Notes under the pieces: model-generated
Told to the model about the DNA's origin: nothing
Database searches by the model: none
Seen by the model: the letters and a program-made list of their open reading frames with translations, nothing else
Part shown: one piece after another, positions 19,731 to 31,618 of the stretch
Numbering within the stretch: the stretch's first letter is position 1
Layout: every line of letters begins with the position of its first letter
Translations under genes and position numbers: made by a program
Assembly: GCF_021130785.1 (NCBI RefSeq)
Contig: NC_060207.1
Coordinates: 2,130,501-2,194,500, forward strand
Length of the DNA stretch: 64,000 bases
Reading direction: 5' to 3'
Source: Homalodisca vitripennis
Lineage: Eukaryota > Arthropoda > Insecta > Hemiptera > Cicadellidae

Positions 19731-21074
19731 CTAGTTTTCCGAAACCCGAGGGGAGTCAGAGCTCTCACTATTCAGGTGAGAGCCCTTAACTTCACCCTCC
19801 GGTCCGGACTCCAAGCCAACAGCAGGAATTACTCCACCCCGACACTGCACTTCCAGTCCACTAAGTACAGCAGCAATATTTGCCACAAATAGCGAACCCA
19901 AACGAGAGACAGCTCTACGACTAAAGTGAACGCCGTCACGGGCAAGGTCTCCCCTGCCAACACAACAGTTTGCCTCAATGAAAGTAACACCGAAGTTGTT
20001 ACACATTAACTCCAAATGAGAATTAAAGTCAAAAAGGGCTCGGTAGCCAATGTCTTTTCTGATGAGAACACTATTGAGAATTAATTTTGAATTAGGAAAT
20101 TGTGTTCTGGCAGAGAAGAGTAAGTCAGCCATATTGTGGAGAGCCTCACGTTTCCCATGCTCCCCATTGTACCCTGGCCCCCCACGATAGCCTTGCCTAA
20201 GGTCATTACATCCAACATGAAAATAAATAACTGATAAATTAACATCTAAATAACTTAACAATCTATGCTTATTATCTACAATCCTTTCCCCGGGACAACA
20301 CTCCACAAATGCTCCCTGTACACTACATTGTTTTGAAGAATATCTGAGATGCGAGTTACCCAGCAACAGAATGTTTTTGAACGGCTTATCAGCAGGGGCC
20401 TGCGTTGGGGGTGCAGCAGGTGCTGGTGTGGGCGACGGGCGGGACTGTGGTGGTGAGGGATCGCTGGCAGGAGGCTGCTGGTAGTCTGCGGGGGATGGTT
20501 TTTGGGGTAGAACACACGTCTCCGTAGCTGCAGTCAGCTCCTCAAGTAAACTACTGCCTGCAACGGATGTTCTCCTCTTTCGAGATTGCGCCTCAGCTTG
20601 CCTCAGCTCTCCTCTCAAACATCTTATGTCAGCCTTCAGGACCTGCACGGTAGTGAGCAACTGCTGGTGATCTGCATTCAGAGCAGCAATCTTCTCCTCA
20701 CTCTCCCTCATCAGCCTCTCCATGTCCAGGTCACGTTTCAGACTCTCCTTTAGTCGTAGGTTCTCTGCCTTACACTCGTCCAGTTCGGCTGTAAGGCCTA
20801 CAACATCAGTGTCGAGCTGGTCCTCCAGTTCACAATATGCGACAGATTTCTCCTTGAAGATCTTGTTGAGGTCCATACACCAGGTCTCGGCCGAGGAGAG
20901 TCTGTCTTGTAGATCTGTCACTTGTGTCTGTAAATCAGTGTTATGCTTACACAGGCTGTTTAGTTTGTCCATCAAACAACATATGTGTGGGACAAGCCTC
21001 TTGATAGAGTCATCACCAAAGGTAGCTGCAGTTGATCTCAACTCGGCGTAAAACTCGGAAGCCATACTGATCAC
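19731..21074 (-). CDS. LINE ORF1: coiled coil plus SGNH/GDSL-type esterase
   Basis: This intact 447-residue frame is the only unbroken gene-length protein in the window. Residues ~30-170 are a heptad-rich, highly charged coiled coil that would trimerise or bind RNA. A Pro/Ala/Gln linker (~190-230) follows. The C-terminal half is an SGNH hydrolase: block I as LLLGNSHLRYS with the nucleophile serine, block III as HVGCNDL and block V as DGVHFSRRA, giving the Ser-Asp-His set. Esterase ORF1 proteins are established in CR1/L2-type LINEs; their substrate is unsettled, with lipid or membrane association proposed. GNSH in place of GDSH is a variant of block I. The start at 21074 gives MISMASEF; the second methionine, four residues on, is equally possible. 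ORF2 begins about 40 bp after the stop. Confidence 0.88.
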   Translation of the reverse strand: MISMASEFYAELRSTAATFGDDSIKRLVPHICCLMDKLNSLCKHNTDLQTQVTDLQDRLSSAETWCMDLNKIFKEKSVAYCELEDQLDTDVVGLTAELDECKAENLRLKESLKRDLDMERLMRESEEKIAALNADHQQLLTTVQVLKADIRCLRGELRQAEAQSRKRRTSVAGSSLLEELTAATETCVLPQKPSPADYQQPPASDPSPPQSRPSPTPAPAAPPTQAPADKPFKNILLLGNSHLRYSSKQCSVQGAFVECCPGERIVDNKHRLLSYLDVNLSVIYFHVGCNDLRQGYRGGPGYNGEHGKREALHNMADLLFSARTQFPNSKLILNSVLIRKDIGYRALFDFNSHLELMCNNFGVTFIEANCCVGRGDLARDGVHFSRRAVSRLGSLFVANIAAVLSGLEVQCRGGVIPAVGLESGPEGEVKGSHLNSESSDSPRVSEN

Positions 21075-21130
21075 TTATTCGTCAAGAAAATATAAACCAT
21101 CGGTTATATTAAAAAAGTCCCTTGAACGTG

Positions 21131-22035
21131 TAGTTGGTGCCATTTTATCAAGTAAAGCTAAAATAATCTATATAAAATTACAACAGTTAATTAATAAAAT
21201 TTTATAGTCAGGCATATAAAAATATGTAGGTATTTATATTAATACAATAAATAATTTATATAAATAATACTGGACGAAAAAACACATTCAATAACTTAGG
21301 ACTAATAAAGAACATAAAACATAAAATTATTAAGCGTAAAAATTACATAAACAACTTCTATCACATATGCATTTAGCTGCTCCTTTTAAAACTGAAGAAG
21401 TCTATCATTGATGCACCACTATGCAGATGTTGCAGCTTAAAAATTGAAGGCCGTACTTTGTCAGTTCAAAATAGTGAAGTTTCTGAAGACTCTGCCATCA
21501 GCGAAATTGCAGTAGTCCTTCAATCTGCAGAGCAGAAAGTGAGCGGCAATTGCGAGGCTCGAACCAGGTATCCCAGGAGCGCGAGTCCGAATGCGTACCA
21601 CTGAGCTATCAGTGGGTTGTAAGAGGGCGCCTGATAAGTGACTGATAAGACGAGTGAGCTTGGCAGTCACCGAGCGTAACCACATGTAGTGAAGTTCTGC
21701 CAGCAAAGCTAACCTAAAAGTTAGAGCGCTCTAGCCTACTGGTTATTCAGCCCTTTTAGTGTAAAACTATGCTCACGTTTGTTGTGTTGGTAGGTCTTAA
21801 ATATTGCTGGCACTATAAAGTCAATCTTTCACTACTAAGATAACGTTAAATAGTTGTAAATTGAACGATATGATAATTAAAACTGAGAGCAACACAAACG
21901 TGTTGTTACGTCAATGTTCTCTCCATCTGGCATGGTACAGAACACAAATTTTAATTGTTCATGTAATAAATTAGCCCTTTATTAAAACAGCCTTTTCTTG
22001 AAGCAAGTACGCTGAATCTGAAAAATAAAACTATC
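21131..22035. other. Non-coding, with a tRNA-like piece
   Basis: AT-rich to about 21400. 21410-21720 is more GC-balanced and holds the tRNA-like module listed next. No protein gene; the minus frame 21706-21461 covers the tRNA-like module and is not credible. Confidence 0.5.
21530..21620 (-). ncRNA. tRNA-like Pol III module (tRNA relic or SINE head)
   Basis: On the minus strand TAGCTCAGTGGTACG matches an A box and GGTTCGAGCCT matches a B box, separated by about the right distance. The D and T stems pair poorly and no clean acceptor stem is visible, so a functional tRNA is unlikely. A tRNA-derived SINE would fit if copies exist elsewhere. Confidence 0.45.
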
Positions 22036-22193
22036 TGTTAGGTTTTCATATTTAGTTATAATAATTAATCAAATTTTACGCATTAATATAGTCTTTTTAC
22101 TAATAACCAGAATTGTATGTTATTTAGAACTGCTCTTTGCCCACCATTGTTCGATACCATTTTTATTATAAGCCATCTATTTCCACTTATCTT

Positions 22194-22275
<82 letters not shown>

Positions 22276-22349
22276 GCATTCCTTAATCTATAGTGGTCCG
22301 ATTGTCACGTGGTATGAGGTGACTTCTGTCGACCAATCAGGACAAGAAA
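22036..22349 (+). repeat. 5' LTR, truncated
   Basis: Matches the first third of the 3' LTR, including the CA run and the segment TGGTCCGATTGTCACGTGGT. The match stops near GACCAATCAGG, with an apparent 14-bp gap before a last shared GACAAGAAA. Confidence 0.9.
22196..22273 (+). repeat. (CA)n inside 5' LTR
   Basis: About 39 CA units. The equivalent tract in the 3' LTR is about 32 units, so the two have changed length since insertion. Confidence 0.97.
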
Positions 22350-22398
22350 CTTAATAAGCTTCCGCTCTCACGCTATAGTGTTTTCATGTGATATAAAA

Positions 22399-24917
22399 CA
22401 AATTTATCGACAGATCTTAGTGCATCCTGAAGATCAAAACTTTCAGTTAATCTTGTGGCGAGATACATCGTGAGACGCCTCGCTTTCTGCAGGACTCACA
22501 ATCTACGCAGTTCTCTATTTTAGGACTCCATTGGGATCCAGTTGAAGATTGCTTTCGCTACAATTTCAAACATCAGAGAGGTAGCTTAACCAAGAGACAT
22601 GTGTTAAGTTTGATAGCCAGATTGTATGACCCGTGCGGCTTCTTATCACCACTGATAATGGTAGCGAAAAGTTTTATGCAGCTTCTTTGGACACGAGGGC
22701 TCCAATGGGACGAACAATTGCCACCTGAACTAGCGGAAAAATGGCTATTGTTTGTGAACGACACACGGGATCATCTGGGTGACATCAAAATCGATCGCGT
22801 ATTTCCCCTCTACGCCGCCAGCAGCATAGAACTTCATGGGTTTTGTGACGCGTCTGAAAAGGGCGTCGCAGCCGTCATTTTTATCAAGTGTAACCAAATG
22901 AATGAGGCCCCAGTGATAAGACAAGTCATGTCGAAAACTAGGGTATCTCCATTAAAGAAGATCACAATACCACGCCTTGAACTCTGCGCAGCACATCTGC
23001 TGTCAAAATTAGCTACTTACTGCATTCAGCAATTCAGCAATATTACTTTCAATCATGTCATGTTATGGAGTGACTCAACCGTAGCTCTACACTGGATAAA
23101 AACACCACCGTATCAGTTGAAAACATAAATGTAGCAAATAGAGTGGCAGAAATTCAGAACACATTTCCGTCACGGTTTTGGAACTATGTCACATCAAGCG
23201 ACAATCCGAGTGACGTCGGATCACGTGGACTATTAGCATCACAATTGATAAACCATACACTATGGTTCGAAGGTTCCCAGTGGCTAAAACTGGACCGACA
23301 AACTTGGCCTCATTTCACCTTCTTTGAAGATAAAAGGGAAATCGAGAGAGAAACTAAAGAGACTCCTCTGAGCGTATTACAAAGCTCTATTGTTGAACAT
23401 TGGGAAATATTCACCAAATTTTCCTCTTGGAATAAATTGATCAGAATTATGGCCTATATTTTAAGATTCATCGACAATTGTAAAAAAATCTATTATTACA
23501 ATTGTTGATGGATCTTCAAATGACAAATCAAAACTATTGTCTGTTATTGAATTGAAAACAGCTAAACAAAAAATCTTTAAGCTTGTACAACAAACAGCTT
23601 TTTCTTCAGAATATTTATTGTTAAAAAAGAATGAGCAGTGTAACAACGCAATCCGGAAGTTGCAGCCTTTCATCGATGAGGCGAATGTTATTCGCGTAGG
23701 CGGCCGGCTAAAAAATAGCCATCTAAACTATGAGTCACGACACCCCGTGCTACTACCAAAACAACACCCAGTAGTAAACTTGATTATCGATTACTACCAC
23801 CGGATACACCTGCATTCCGGACCACAGCTGACTCAGGCTCTTCTCTCACAAGAGATATGGATCATCTCTGCTCGCAGTGCCATACGTTCACGTATTTTCA
23901 AATGTACTACGTGCTTTCGTCACAAGCCTAGAAATAGAACACCACTGATGGGTGACCTACCTGCCACTCGGGTTACACCCTCAGGGCCATTTCAGTATAC
24001 AGGAGTAGACTACGCCGGACCCTTTTGTGCGCGAGTGCATCATCTTAAAGCTCTTAGACAAATAAAAGTCTATTTGTGTATTTTTATATGCATGGTAACC
24101 AAGGCTGTGCACATTGAGTTAGTGACAGATTTAACCACCGAGGGTTTTTTTAGCAGCATTAACCCGTTTTGTATCACGACGCGGTCTGTGCTCAACAATC
24201 TATTCAGACTGCGGAACTAACTTCATTGGTGCAGAATCGTCTTTGAAAAAAATATTAAGTGAAACCGTGAAAGCTTCAACGGCTATGGACAAAATTTCAC
24301 GTTTTTTGAGTTTAAAGGGCATAGACTTTCGTTTTAATCCTCCAGCTGCCCCTCATCAAGGCGGACTCTGGGAAAGTCCCGTCAAAAGTGCTAAACACCA
24401 TCTCCGAAGAGTAATGGGAGAAACAATCTTAACTCTTCCTGAATTCATGACGTTAACGGTTCAGGTTGAAGCCATGCTTAACTCAAGGCCGTTAACTCCA
24501 CTCAGCGCTGATCCATCAGACCTATCAGCCTTGACTCCAGGTCATTTTTTGATTGGGGCTCCGCTCGCCGCTCTACCGGAAGCTGACCACCACAACACTC
24601 CGACCAACAGACTACGCCATTGGCACTTGGTACAAGCCTTCCAACAGAGTATTTGGAAGCGATGGCATCTAGAATATCTTCATTCGGTGCAGCAGTGCTC
24701 CAAGTGGACATCACCACAGCCTAACATACAAGTGGGCGACCTAGTGCTCATCCAAGCTCCGTCACCACCTTTAACCTGGCCAATGGGACGTGTCATCAAA
24801 ACGCATCCTGGTGCAGATGGAATAGTAAGAGTGATCACCTTAAAAACAATTAATGGTGTTCTCACTAGACCAGTTGTCAGGTCTTTCCACTTCCTATGGA
24901 ATGACACATGTAAATAA
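22399..24917 (+). pseudogene. BEL/Pao pol remnant: RT end, RNase H, integrase
   Basis: A short RT piece comes first (YRQILVHPEDQNFQLILW, stopped at 22471). A deletion follows, then LGLHWDPVEDCF and the Pao-specific connection domain (LYDPCGFLSPLI). RNase H follows with GFCDASEKGVAA and VMLWSDSTVALHWIK. Stops or frameshifts occur near 23128 and 23480. The integrase has a zinc-binding HH-CC (YYHRIHLHSG...CTTCFRHK), then the DDE core: GVDYAGPF, a DCGTNFIG aspartate lying beyond another frameshift at about 24215, and GGLWESPVKSAKHHLRR with the glutamate. It closes with VGDLVLIQ and RPVVRSFHFLW. These are enzymes for copying the element's RNA and inserting the DNA; none is functional here. Confidence 0.92.
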
Positions 24918-25072
24918 ACATTTTGTTTTTAAGAATTTGGTTTGTCACTTTGTGTTAACTATGTTTTATGTATTTGGTTTTATCAACTTTAGACTAAGTG
25001 TGTTATTACCATATGTATCTTATTCTATAGTCAAGATTTTATTTTATTTTCTCTTGAAACCTTACAATGTTT

Positions 25073-25087
25073 CAAGGAGGCGGGAAA
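25073..25087 (+). other. Polypurine tract
   Basis: AAGGAGGCGGGAAA sits directly before the 3' LTR TG, where plus-strand DNA synthesis would be primed. Confidence 0.85.
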
Positions 25088-25245
25088 TGTTAGGTTTTCA
25101 TATTTAGTTATAATAATTAATCAAATTTTACGCATTAATATAGTCTTTTTACTAATAACCAGAATTGTATGTTATTTAGAACTGCTCTTTGCCCACCATT
25201 GTTCGATACCATTTTTATTATAAGCCACCTATTTCCACTTATCTT

Positions 25246-25313
<68 letters not shown>

Positions 25314-26111
25314 GCATTCCTTAATCTATAGTGGTCCGATTGTCACGTGGTATGAGGTGACTTCTGTCGACCAATCAGGCGTCCAGGACGCGGACAAGAA
25401 AAGCTCCCCAAGGCATCTCACCAGTTCTTCTTAAGACTCCGTCTCGCTAGGTTGTACGTCAACACCAGCTTTAACCAAGTTCGGGCCGTGCCCCCTTGTC
25501 TTGTCTCTTTTGAACCGTAAGCCGTTCTATGGCAAGTAACAGTCCCATTGCCGGACATTATTTGGTTAACAAGCCAAAAGTAACTTTGTCGCAACGTTCG
25601 TGAGTGAACCGAAAACAGTGTCAAGTGAAGGTGGAATCTTCATGGTGGAATCTTCATCCCTCAGCAAGGACTCCACCAGCGCAACGTTCCTTGGAATCAA
25701 CCCAGGTCGAACTACAATCAACCCAACTTCATGTGTGTCGAGGTATCAGACAATGGACGGTGCAAGGTAACAGTGTTTCATCATTCTTATTATGGTCCTT
25801 CGCAACTAAAGACAATCTTCTTTTCAACCAAGATTTAAAAATCCTCAACTAATTCGGACATTTTTTTACAATTTAACAGAAGAAGAAAATCATTTTAACA
25901 CTTGTATTTTGCTTGAATTGTGTGCCCTTTTTTCTAATATTATGTTTTGTGATCTCATTCGTATTTTTATTTTTCCCATTCGACTAATAGTTATTCTTTA
26001 GAAAATCAATGTATGGGCTCCACCTGCTCAGCTATCGAAGTATGAGTTTTTAAATATTAGACATTTTATTGGTCCTTCGAATAATTGCGGTCCGCCAAGC
26101 CGGATCTAACA
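25088..26111 (+). repeat. 3' LTR, complete
   Basis: 1,024 bp bounded by TGTTAG...CTAACA. Contains a CA run at 25248-25311, a CCAAT box in GACCAATCAGG and a small GCGTCCAGGACGC hairpin at 25379-25391 that is missing from the 5' copy. Frames inside it are not genes. Confidence 0.92.
25248..25311 (+). repeat. (CA)n inside 3' LTR
   Basis: 32 CA units, allelic by position with 22196-22273. Confidence 0.97.
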
Positions 26112-28929
26112 TTTTCTTTTGGTCCGTCTGACCGGATATTATACACTATCAGTGTTTAATATGAACACTATCGGTAATAAAATTTTAACATGAACAATTT
26201 TATTCAATGAAAGATATGTTGCAATACTATTAATTAATTTTTATAGACACTATTAAAGACTGTTATATTAATATTACAAGTAAAGCGTATCTTTCAATTC
26301 ACCAAACTAAAATATAAACATGCCTGTATTTTACAGATAAATCGTCCACCAGAATCAGTAGTACATACAAAATTAAAAAGTTTGAACATAAAACTTATTC
26401 CTAGAGTAAAATTGGATACAATGAACTGAACTATGATACAATGGGTGACTACGAGAATAATTTCAGTTTAATGCAAGGTAAAATCTACCTTTGTATTAAT
26501 TGGGGGTTATAGCCCCCAAACACTACCCCTTTGATATTATACTACATTATGTAAAGGTAGTAAAATTGTAAGACAACTATAAATATTTAAAATCATATAG
26601 CAAGATAACCCGTATAATTTCTTCAGCTGTGTAACATAGAAATATTAATTAACAGTCGTTAAATTACTAATAAGCAGAATAAATATAGCTTAATTAGAGG
26701 ATATAGAACACCTTATGAGAAATAAACATATTAAAAATTTAATTTTATTACTTCTGAAGAATGATCATTTATTAAATCATTGATTCCTCTTCTATAGTGT
26801 TATGGATTTATATTACGTTTTAAAATCATTAAATAATGTTTGCTTATCCTGTGTGAATTGTATGATGAGTTTATACATAGGACGAGCTATGAAATGTTCC
26901 CTGTAATTTATATTAAACCGTTAATGTTTGGATCTTCTTATTGCTGATTATTTTTATATACTAAATAATTTAATAATATTTAGTTACAAAAACATGCTTA
27001 TAAAAACCAACAATGATTCATGCGAAAAATATGATGCACTTATATATAACAAAGGAATATGAAAGAGGAGACCAGAGAAAACCTAACGGAATGAGACAGG
27101 CTTGAAGCGTTCTGTCAGTTAGATTACGTGCTTCTACGTACAGTGGGCTCCTAAACGTTCAGGGAATTTATATGAAATGTTGTTTGTGGAATACATTACT
27201 ACATCCATTATGTACCATTAGGAGACAAAACGCAGTAGAAAACAAAGTAAGAATTTTTAAGTTTTAGAAGATTTATTATTTATTAGTAGTTTTATGAAAT
27301 TAAAGTGTTTTCACTTGTTTATACATTCTTAATGTGAGTAAGTTTTGTTTAAATGATAAGAGAAATACAATCTGCTCTTAGTTGTTAAACAAATTAATTC
27401 CCCTGATGACAATATGCATATTTAAAGATTCATCGAATATATAAGATCTACTTAAAACTTAAAACATAATAAGAAGTACTTGAATATATTTGTATCAATG
27501 TAATTACACTAGATGTAATAGTAAAGAACCCTTAAATTTGGGCTCAGTGTTAGCGAATCCTATCATTCGTGGGACTTCATAACATATGTCTGTCTGTCTG
27601 TCCGTACAATAACAAGAAAGCGAACTGATTTTAGATCTTAGAATTTTGTGGGAACCTTTTTTACATTAGCAATACTAAGTTTCATGATGATGCATGTCGC
27701 TCTATGCGATATAGCTGAGTGTAATGAAATATTTTACATTAACCTTATGTGTAATCAAGATGGCACTTTAAGAAATAATTGAGAAAATAGCGGAATAAGT
27801 TTTGAAACCAATCCCATTACAGGTATATGAGATTCTAAAATATGAAATTTTTATTCATAGAGGAAAAAAAAAATATAGTGCAATGTGAGTTTTTAGGTTA
27901 AATGTGTAGAATTTTTCATTAAACCTCATTTATATCTTAGTGCGTATCCAACTATGGACTGAGGCTGAGTGGTTCAAGGCTAAACACAATTTATTTTTGA
28001 GGCCAAGGATGTTAAAATTGCTTCTCTGTAACATTGTGTGTCTGTCCGTGGGACATCTCAAGAATGAAATGAGTAACAGATTTTACATTTTGTTAACATC
28101 TTAGCGAAGCCCGTTATACGGCACGCGGCGTGCTCTTACCTTGTTATAAACAAACGTGTGTTTGTAATATTTTAGAAATCTTTTAAAGCTTCCTTCGCGA
28201 TTTTCTTACATTTGAAGTCATTTTATCGTTATAACGTCCTATAAAGAGTTGCATTAGCAATAAATGTATCAAAAACTTTTAATGACTCCAATTTCAATAA
28301 AAGCTATCACACCTGTATTATGTATTGTTTCGTTTGTGCAAATGGCGTTATCACATTTAATTTTTTATAGAATTTTCCCCCAATCAATCGTCATATCCAT
28401 TATAAAAACTAATTTATTAAATATAATGTTTTAAAATACACTGCATTACATAGGCACGGCCTCCAAGTTTTATAATAAACAATCCCGCGGTTAAAAAAAA
28501 TGCTTACACGCGCGCGCGTGTGTGTGTAAAAGGTTTATTAATCCTTACGTAAAAAAATTACGTAACCTTTCTGCTAAATATACCCCACTAACCATGATAA
28601 CACGAGTTTCCTAACGTGGATTTCAGTAAGAATATTGGAGAAAGAATTGTCTGTTTAGACAGGCACAACTCCCTGGTTGCCACAGAGATTCTCGAGTACC
28701 ACAATGGAATGTTATTCTCACCATCCTGCATCTTTTGTACTCTAACTTTTCGAGGGTCTACATTGCGTACCTTTTATTATGTAGGATCTCTTATCTGTTG
28801 TTAACGACTGAATGCGACATTGTACATAGTGTCCGAAGCAGCTGTGTAGGTTAGTGTTAATAAATGTTGATATGTCGTACATTACACTTCATTACATTTA
28901 TTTTCATAATAGAGATGGTTTCCGTAACT
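26112..28929. other. No gene; old repeat at 27541-28150
   Basis: AT-rich. A short CGCGCGCGTGTGTGTG run lies near 28510. The frame at 28616-28804 has no recognisable content. Confidence 0.5.
27541..28150. repeat. Degraded repeat with TCTGTCCGT words
   Basis: TGTCTGTCTGTCTGTCCGT near 27585 and TGTGTGTCTGTCCGTGG near 28035 each precede a similar GATTTTA...TTTTGT stretch, suggesting two diverged copies of one module. The module ends near GCGAAGCCCGTTATACGGC. Confidence 0.4.
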
Positions 28930-29545
28930 TACCCTTAAATATATAAATACAACGTAACGGCAAAATATTCATATAAACAAAACATGGATGAGATGGTTCT
29001 CTTAAAATTTCCTTTAGAATTAATTTAACAGGCCATTTTTGAATGTTTACCACAGGTTTTATTGTGGATCTATACGTTCCACCCCAAGAAATTATAGCGT
29101 ATTCTAATCTACTATTTACTTAGGCATATAAACAACGCAGAGTTTGGATTGGGAATATGTCCCGTCAGTGATAAAAAAGTCCAATTCCTGTTATGAGTGT
29201 TGATTTTAGTTTAATTATATACATTTTCAAGCTCAGTTCATATCTAGAATTACACCAAAATATTTTACTTCTCTGGTTGGACTGATTTCCGAACAATTTA
29301 CACATGTATTAAACGCATTTAAACTATCTAAACATGTATATATAATAATTATAAAGTTCAATGAAGCCCCTTAAATTAAAATTAATGCATTTAGTTTTTT
29401 GTGTGTTGAGAACTAATTTATTCTTGTAAAACCACCATTTTAAAGTTTCCAGATCAGTTAAAAATTTTCTTTCAGATTCTTCCCACGTCTCACTTAAATA
29501 GCAGAGGGCCGCGTCATCTGCAAATGCGGTTATTTGGCCATGTAA
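28930..29545 (-). pseudogene. LINE reverse transcriptase C-terminal remnant
   Basis: Read on minus, the remnant begins with TAFADDAALCYLSETWEE, the catalytic YADD box as FADD. It continues through WWFYKNKLVLNTQKTKCI, VKYFGVILD, SRLEYAIISWGGTYRS and VVNIQKWPVKL. This is the same domain order as the protein at 2-748 (KYLGVVFD, LQYGNLAWGG, VVQKTIIKV), but from a different and older copy. Several stops and at least one frameshift are present. Its upstream part is replaced by an AT microsatellite at 29564-29604. Confidence 0.75.
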
Positions 29546-29563
29546 TGGAGCATTACAAAAGTC

Positions 29564-29602
<39 letters not shown>

Positions 29603-29604
29603 AT
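29564..29604. repeat. (TA)n microsatellite
   Basis: About 20 TA units with one phase break, at the broken edge of the LINE remnant. Confidence 0.95.
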
Positions 29605-29605
29605 G

Positions 29606-31259
29606 GAACATATGATACTAGTATATACTTTTTAGTTTCTTTTCAATACAGTAGGCAGTTACGCAGTTGGGTGTTGGAGGAACTGATAAACTGTCTTTCT
29701 AGATTCAAAGTCTGTCTATAAAGAAAGTTTTACGAACGTTTGCTTCAGTACTACGGAAATTTTAGTGGGTCGAGGTTATGTAAATTGACAGTAATTGGCT
29801 ATTTGTGATATTTAAAAATCATAACCATTATATTAAACATTCTTTCCTAAAATTATGGCTTACGATAATTAAAATCAAATGCTATACATCATACCAGGTA
29901 TTTTAGATATAATGAGTAAAATGACTAGATGCCTTTATTATAGAAGTGGTGGACCTGAAAATCCTCTCTTCCATTTAAAAATAATGTAGACATCACAGAA
30001 ACAAGCTTTATTGAAACTTACTATTGAAAAAGCCGTGACTGGAATCTTAGTGAAGGACAATATTGATTTTGTCATTTTATGAATACAGCGCAGTTACATG
30101 AATACAAAATCTTGAAAAAGCTGTTATTTCTAAATATTGAGTTGATCTTTGTTAAAAGTGTTGTTTTGTTTAGTAATAGGACCGAAAGGCAGTAAATAAC
30201 ATATCATTTCCATGCTAACGTGAAAGGAAACAATGCATTCCGAAAGCGGTTCGTCATTACATTGAATGTGATAGTTCGTCACAATGAAAGCCGTTTTGAA
30301 ATGAAATAATGAAATAAGAGGGCAGTTTAATACATCGTGGTTAAGGCAATAGAGTGGTTTGTTTGAAGTAAACAAGCTTAACGTTTACCTTAAGCTCAGG
30401 CAAATACGTTACGAAGCTTAAACAACCCACTACAAGGCTTAGATCAACATTTTAGGTGTACTCTGATTTTGGCTTATAACCTCTTCAGTTGATTAGATCA
30501 CGTTTAAATATAACAAGTGAAAATAATGCAAGAATGATAACGACTTGTATTAGGTAAATTCAAATATTCGTTAAACATTATACAATTTTCTTTTCATGTT
30601 CAAACAAATGTCACTACTCGCATACTATCGTACAAAAGAGGTATTGTGTAGTTTTTGCAAACTTCATCCCAAATTTTATTAGATTGATGAAGGAACAGGA
30701 TTTTTTGGACACTGAAAAAACATTTTAAATTAATAATAACGATAAATGAAATTTATGTACTACTTCACAGAAAATACAAACAACAAATCTCCATTTGTAA
30801 CTTGTCAGATTGATTTATATCTTAGAAAACTTTTAATTATGTTTAAACACTTCTTAACCATACAAAGAAATTAATATAAGGTTGTTCACTTGTTTGATCA
30901 AATTTATGACCTCAAGAGGCTATACCTGATTCGAAGCTACTTATTCAAAATTAAATTAAAATAGTAAGCATTCAGATCTATAATTGTGATAAGAAAATTT
31001 ACTAACAAAACAATCTTTATAATAAAACAAAGAAAATAAAAACAAAATATAAACATGATATCAAATATCTTAACACAAAAGAATCCATCATCAATAATAA
31101 AGTTAGTGCGTATTCAACAATAAAAATAATATAGAATGACAACGTATAATTATGTGTACATACATACAGCGTTATATACGTAACATTTTCAAAGTACAAT
31201 AGAAAGAAATAATTTACAAATGAAGGGTGGGGGGAATTAAAAGTAGTTTTAATTTATAT
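29606..31259. other. No feature seen
   Basis: AT-rich; the minus frames at 30375-30130 and 31199-31017 show no recognisable motif. Confidence 0.5.
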
Positions 31260-31512
31260 TCGTATCTCAAAAAGAAAGTAATATTTTCTTGTTAAAATAT
31301 CTATTTTTGAATTGATTTGAACATATATTTTTGATCTTTTTTATACGATCAGGAAATTTCTTAAACATTCTCGGAGCAATAAATTTGTAAGTTTTAGTGA
31401 CAAATGTATTCATAGGCCCTGGAATCTGAAATGTATTGACTGTTCTAAGATTGTTCCTGTATCTGTTCTGATTGAGTGGGACATTTCTGATTCTGTTAGA
31501 AAAGAATTTAAT
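31260..31512 (-). pseudogene. LINE ORF2 C-terminal end
   Basis: Minus-strand translation gives NRIRNVPLNQNRYRNNLRTV followed by MNTFVTKTYKFIAPRMFKKF and a basic end. This is the normal C-terminus of a LINE reverse transcriptase protein. It belongs to the same element as the ORF1 just upstream; almost all of ORF2, including the endonuclease and the catalytic core, has been deleted between about 31512 and 31560. Confidence 0.65.
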
Positions 31513-31618
31513 ACATTAAAATACTTCTAATATTTACTTATAACAGAAATGAGTTAAAACTTAGAGTCATTTTTACATTGATTATCACTATTTTTAGAAT
31601 TGCTTGTAGAAGGATTAT

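Larger units (their letters stand above)
16738..21130 (-). mobile_element. CR1/L2-type LINE, nearly full length
   Basis: Minus-strand element with ORF1 (21074-19731), ORF2 in three frame segments (19693-16862), a short 3' UTR and a terminal (TTTA)n tail at 16757-16739. The 3' UTR carries AATAAAGGCAATTTA just before the tail. The 5' border is not sharply defined; I place it near 21130 because the sequence becomes featureless AT-rich DNA. ORF1 being intact suggests a comparatively recent insertion. Confidence 0.85.
22036..26111 (+). mobile_element. BEL/Pao LTR retrotransposon, internally deleted
   Basis: Two direct repeats begin TGTTAGGTTTTCATATTTAG, at 22036 and 25088. The right LTR is complete (to CTAACA at 26111) and is preceded by a polypurine tract. 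The left LTR is cut to about 314 bp and joined to the 3' part of pol. Gag, protease and most of the reverse transcriptase are missing. Flanking 5-mers (CTATC, TTTTC) do not match, consistent with deletion or recombination after insertion. Confidence 0.92.

Noticed and set aside
21530..21620. Functional tRNA gene
   Set aside because: A and B boxes present but stems do not pair well and no clear anticodon arm or terminator was found.
31017..31199. 60-residue hydrophobic protein
   Set aside because: Chance frame in AT-rich DNA; no motif or neighbour support.
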